Shown here: piece after piece, positions 61,958-64,000 of the stretch
Position numbering within the stretch: position 1 is the stretch's first letter
Layout of the letters: each line of letters starts with the position of its first letter
From: Microbacterium sp. RU1D
Lineage (GTDB): Bacteria; Actinomycetota; Actinomycetes; Actinomycetales; Microbacteriaceae
NCBI RefSeq assembly: GCF_900156435.1
Contig: NZ_FTPQ01000001.1
Span: 1,798,001-1,862,000, forward strand
Direction: 5' to 3'
Length of the DNA: 64,000 bases
The notes under the pieces: model-generated
Databases searched by the model: none
The model's input: the letters and a program-made list of their open reading frames with translations, nothing else
Told to the model about the DNA's origin: nothing
Made by a program: the position numbers and the translations under genes

Positions 61958-61992
61958 AAGCCGGGGCGTCGCAATGGCGACGCGCCCGGCTT
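61958..61992 (-). terminator. Terminator of cspA
   Basis: On the minus strand AAGCCGGG and CGTCGC pair with GCGACG and CCCGGCTT around CATT, leaving one small mismatch, followed by TTCG. It starts 20 bases after the cspA stop. Confidence 0.8.
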
Positions 61993-62011
61993 CCGCGCAG
62001 GAGAGCGAAGC

Positions 62012-62215
62012 TCAGAGGGGGCGGATGTTCGCCGCCTGCATGCCCTTGGGGCCCTGCTCAGCGTCGAACTCGACCTTCTGGGCCTCGGTGAGCTCCTTGA
62101 AGCCGTTGCCCTGGATCGCGCTGAAGTGCGCGAACAGGTCGGCCGAGCCGTCATCGGGAGCGATGAAGCCGTAGCCCTTTTCGGAGTTGAACCATTTCAC
62201 GGTGCCAGTGGCCAT
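62012..62215 (-). CDS. cspA: Cold shock protein, CspA family
   Basis: A 67-residue single cold-shock domain. RNP1 is KGYGFIAP and RNP2 DLFAHFSAI; the opening [14 protein letters not shown] and the ending [13 protein letters not shown] are typical. It binds single-stranded RNA/DNA and acts as an RNA chaperone. AAGGAAG before the ATG is a strong ribosome-binding site. It has a long upstream region (over 400 bp) that may form a temperature-responsive leader; the desaturase is the next gene. Confidence 0.97.
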   Translation of the reverse strand: MATGTVKWFNSEKGYGFIAPDDGSADLFAHFSAIQGNGFKELTEAQKVEFDAEQGPKGMQAANIRPL

Positions 62216-62745
62216 CGTGTTCTTCCTTTATTCATGTTGGGCCGCAGATGCGACCGTGGGTGCCGCTCCGACGCGTGCGGAGCGGACGGGGACGCCGCGG
62301 CACCGAGTCGGTGACACGGACGCGGTGCCCGTCGACCGCGGCCTGAGCCGCATCGACGGACGCATGGACGCCGAGGTTCTCGCCGAGCGGGCCCTGGGCT
62401 TCGTAGCCCGAGGTGGCCGCGCCGACGAAACCGGCGTAGTCGGATCCGGCCGTCGCGACGTACACGTCGAGATCGGCCTGGCGCCACGACAGTGGCGAGG
62501 GGTGAAGCAGAGACACGAGAACTTTCCGCGAGTGCGACGCGAGGACCGAAGCCGTCGAGCGAGGCACGCGATGATTGAGGGAGGGAATGCTGTCGGAAAC
62601 GGCTCGGCGCCGTGCGCCCGGCATCTCAGCGATGAGGCGGGCGTCGATGAAGCAAGTCCCAGAACGAATACCTTCACGGTAGCACGGATGTCTGACCGTC
62701 GCCGGGGAACTTTCGAGGGCGGATCAGGTGCGCTGCACTGGGGGG
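62216..62745. other. Long region upstream of cspA
   Basis: About 530 bp between the divergent cspA and the 62.7-kb gene. It contains the cspA leader, a possible small minus-strand gene (separate entry) and otherwise no clear gene. A long structured 5' leader is known for E. coli cspA; I cannot tell whether that is the case here. Confidence 0.5.
62232..62516 (-). CDS. Possible small protein upstream of cspA (uncertain)
   Basis: A 94-codon frame on the cspA strand. Its middle part (ADLDVYVATAGSDYAGFVGAATSGYEAQG, then LGENLGVHASVDAAQAAVDGH) looks like real small-protein sequence with an alternating beta pattern, and resembles small hypothetical proteins I have seen near actinobacterial csp genes. 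The last 30 residues are Arg-rich and run into the cspA leader, so the true end may be shifted by a frameshift. The GTG start at 62516 is a guess; no clear ribosome-binding site. Confidence 0.35.
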   Translation of the reverse strand: MSLLHPSPLSWRQADLDVYVATAGSDYAGFVGAATSGYEAQGPLGENLGVHASVDAAQAAVDGHRVRVTDSVPRRPRPLRTRRSGTHGRICGPT

Positions 62746-63096
62746 ATGGCATCCCTCTCCTCCTCAGCCTCGGACGACGAGCGCTGGCTCGTCATCGACG
62801 GCAGGCGCTGGCGGCGTACCGACCCCGCGCTGCCCGACGAGATCGCGGCGGCCCTGCGCTCGCACCTCGGCCGGGCGCGTGCCGCGGTCCGCGTCGGGAA
62901 GCGCGACGGGGACGACGACGCCGTGGCCGGCGCCCGCCGTCGCGTCGGCCTGGCCAAGGGTGGCCTGGGCGAGCGGGGACCGCGGTGGTGGGACGACGAG
63001 GTGCCGGCGCGGATGTCGCGGGCGCGGGAGGCTCTGGTCGAACTCGACCGCCTCGCTCCACCGAGAGCAGACGGTGCGCCCTCCGTCAACACGTAG
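62746..63096 (+). CDS. Conserved hypothetical small protein
   Basis: A 116-residue soluble protein. It begins DDERWLVIDGRRWRRTDPALPDEIAAALRSHLGRARAAV and contains GARRRVGLAKGGLGERGPRWWDDE. This pattern is found in actinobacterial small proteins sometimes labelled 'biopolymer transporter Tol'; that label has no functional support. No catalytic motif is visible. It starts after a run of six G. Confidence 0.7.
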   Translation: MASLSSSASDDERWLVIDGRRWRRTDPALPDEIAAALRSHLGRARAAVRVGKRDGDDDAVAGARRRVGLAKGGLGERGPRWWDDEVPARMSRAREALVELDRLAPPRADGAPSVNT

Positions 63097-63148
63097 CGCG
63101 GAGCGGGGCGAGGCGGTGGGCTGAGATCTCCACGACCGAGGGAGAGTC

Positions 63149-63640
63149 ATGTCATCCACTGTTTCCGAGCTGGACAAGCTCAACGAGCTGCTGAAGAAGT
63201 TCCGCTTCGCGATGGTCACCACGCGCGCCGAGGGCGGCGATCTGCACGCCCACCCGCTCACGGTGCAGGAGACCGAGTCCGACGGCGACCTGTGGTTCAT
63301 CGTGGGAACCCACGCATCGGCGGTCGAGCACGTGCGCCGCGACCCGAAGGTCGGCCTGTCGTTCAGCAGTGACGGCACGTGGCTGTCGCTCGCGGGCGAG
63401 GCCGAGGTGGTCGACGACCTCGCGAAGCTGAAGGAGCTGTGGTCGACGAGCGTCGAGGCGTGGTTCCCGGACGGACCCGAGTCGCCCGGGGTGACGTTGC
63501 TGAAGGTCTCCGCCCTGACGGGGGAGTACTGGGGCAGCGCCGGCGGGCGCATCGCGACGGCGATCGCGCTGGTCACCTCGAAGGTCACGGGCGACCGTCC
63601 GCGCGGCGGGGAGAAGGAGACCTTCGACCTGACCGACTGA
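63149..63640 (+). CDS. General-stress-type pyridoxamine-phosphate-oxidase-like protein
   Basis: A 163-residue FMN-binding split-barrel protein: FRFAMVTTRAEGGDLHAHPLTVQ, WFIVGTHASAVEHVRRDPKVGLSFSSDGTWLSLAGEAEVV, and the tail region VTLLKVSALTGEYWGS. This matches the general stress protein 26 group of PPOX-like flavoproteins. Probable flavin reductase or sensor; substrate unknown. GAGGGAGAG before the ATG gives the start. It is the second PPOX-like gene in the window (see 47203). Confidence 0.92.
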   Translation: MSSTVSELDKLNELLKKFRFAMVTTRAEGGDLHAHPLTVQETESDGDLWFIVGTHASAVEHVRRDPKVGLSFSSDGTWLSLAGEAEVVDDLAKLKELWSTSVEAWFPDGPESPGVTLLKVSALTGEYWGSAGGRIATAIALVTSKVTGDRPRGGEKETFDLTD

Positions 63641-63684
63641 CGACGGGCGGGTCGGCGCCTCGGCTGCCGCCCCGCCCCGCCGTC

Positions 63685-63756
63685 GCCCCCGCGCGCGCAG
63701 GGACGGATGCCCCGATGCGCGCCCCCGCGCGCGCAGGGACGGATGCCCCGATGCGC
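63685..63756. repeat. Perfect tandem duplication, 2 x 36 bp, hairpin-forming
   Basis: Bases 63685-63720 and 63721-63756 are identical. The unit opens GCCCCCGCGCGC and ends GATGCGC. GCCCCCGCGCGC of the second copy pairs perfectly with GCGCGCGGGGGC at 63753-63764, a 12-bp stem with a 20-base loop. It lies between two convergent genes, so it probably serves as a duplicated terminator; slippage could vary its copy number. Confidence 0.85.
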
Positions 63757-63779
63757 GCGGGGGCGTGCTCGACGCGGTC

Positions 63780-64000
63780 TCAGCCGCCCGAGGGGTTGTC
63801 GACGGGGGCGTCGTCGTCGTCGGTGGTGGGGACCGACGGCGCGTCGGCGGTCTCGAGCTCGTCGGGCTCGTCGGCGGTATCGGGGGTGCGTTCTGCGAAG
63901 GTGTCCATCCCGGCACCCGACCACTCGGCCGCTCCTCGCGCACGGGCCTTGCGCGAAGCGGATCGGCGTGCGAGCGCAAGCCCCCGCGACCGGTTCGGCC
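63780..64000 (-). CDS. C-terminal end of an unidentified protein (runs off the window)
   Basis: A frame open from the right edge to a TGA at 63782-63780, about 73 residues. It has a basic part (ARRSASRKARARGAAEWSGAG) and a highly acidic tail (TPDTADEPDELETADAP, DDDDAPVDNPSGG). The codon pattern matches neighbouring genes and the acidic tail looks real. The catalytic part lies outside the window, so no product can be given. An internal ATG at 63908 would make only a 42-residue peptide, so continuation is more likely. Confidence 0.6.
   Translation of the reverse strand, partial: PNRSRGLALARRSASRKARARGAAEWSGAGMDTFAERTPDTADEPDELETADAPSVPTTDDDDAPVDNPSGG

Overview
The window looks like chromosomal DNA of a high-GC actinobacterium, most probably a Microbacterium or close relative in the family Microbacteriaceae. 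This rests on the strong GC bias at third codon positions, the actinobacterial form of the division and cell wall (dcw) cluster (mraZ to ftsZ, then yggS-sepF-yggT-divIVA, with no ftsA), a split set of cta/qcr respiratory genes, and small actinobacterial families (Rv2175c-like, DUF3040, DUF3043, SCO4848, DUF6412, DUF3054). The genus is inferred, not proven. Codon use and GC look even throughout. I see no insertion sequence, prophage, CRISPR array, rRNA or tRNA, and no defence or biosynthetic island.

Layout. (1) 1-3.5 kb: the N-terminus of a PknL-like Ser/Thr kinase, a frameshifted LysM protein, an Rv2175c-like DNA-binding protein, a polyprenyl synthase and DUF3040. (2) 4.0-20.6 kb: mraZ-rsmH-ftsL-ftsI-murF-mraY-murD-ftsW-murG-murC-ftsQ-ftsZ-yggS-sepF-yggT-divIVA, with many 4-bp stop/start overlaps. 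murE and pgeF are missing from their usual slots. (3) 20.6-33.1 kb: lspA, an RluD-type pseudouridine synthase, dnaE1, a His-rich membrane protein, hisD, nrdR, pyrD, DUF3043, an M20 dipeptidase and erpA. (4) 33.2-43.5 kb: respiration. ctaC-ctaD-ctaF with a PP2C phosphatase runs on the plus strand and ctaE-qcrC-qcrA-qcrB on the minus strand, with an aminopeptidase and a rhodanese between them. Together they encode the bcc-aa3 menaquinol oxidase supercomplex. (5) 43.6-64 kb: single genes and short operons: trpD, a PHP protein, a 5'-3' exonuclease, a YchJ protein, a PPOX/NAD-binding/isocitrate-lyase-like trio, a LON-domain protein, an HxlR regulator with an FUSC exporter and a divergent quinone reductase, DksA-like, MFS, YidC-like, GcvR-like, VanZ, a two-component system, a phosphoesterase, a VanY-like peptidase, a fatty acid desaturase, cspA and stress-type flavoproteins.

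Regulation visible in the sequence. About seventeen genes have a TAnnnT-like -10 hexamer ending 6-7 bases before the start codon, the signature of leaderless mRNAs; this also fixes their starts. Specific candidate control sites are three 10-bp-spaced GTGG repeats before mraZ, an 8-bp-arm palindrome across the ctaC promoter, a direct repeat overlapping the ctaE -35 region, a GTACC-N13-GGTAC palindrome between an HxlR gene and its divergent target, and paired dyads before ftsZ.

I found no clearly new multi-gene system. The most interesting leads are the missing murE/pgeF in the dcw cluster (possibly linked to group B peptidoglycan), the palindromes on the respiratory promoters, the QorR-like redox locus with an exporter, an overlapping upstream reading frame before an MFS exporter, and an over-represented GGATGC/GCATCC word that explains otherwise rare GAT and GCA codons.
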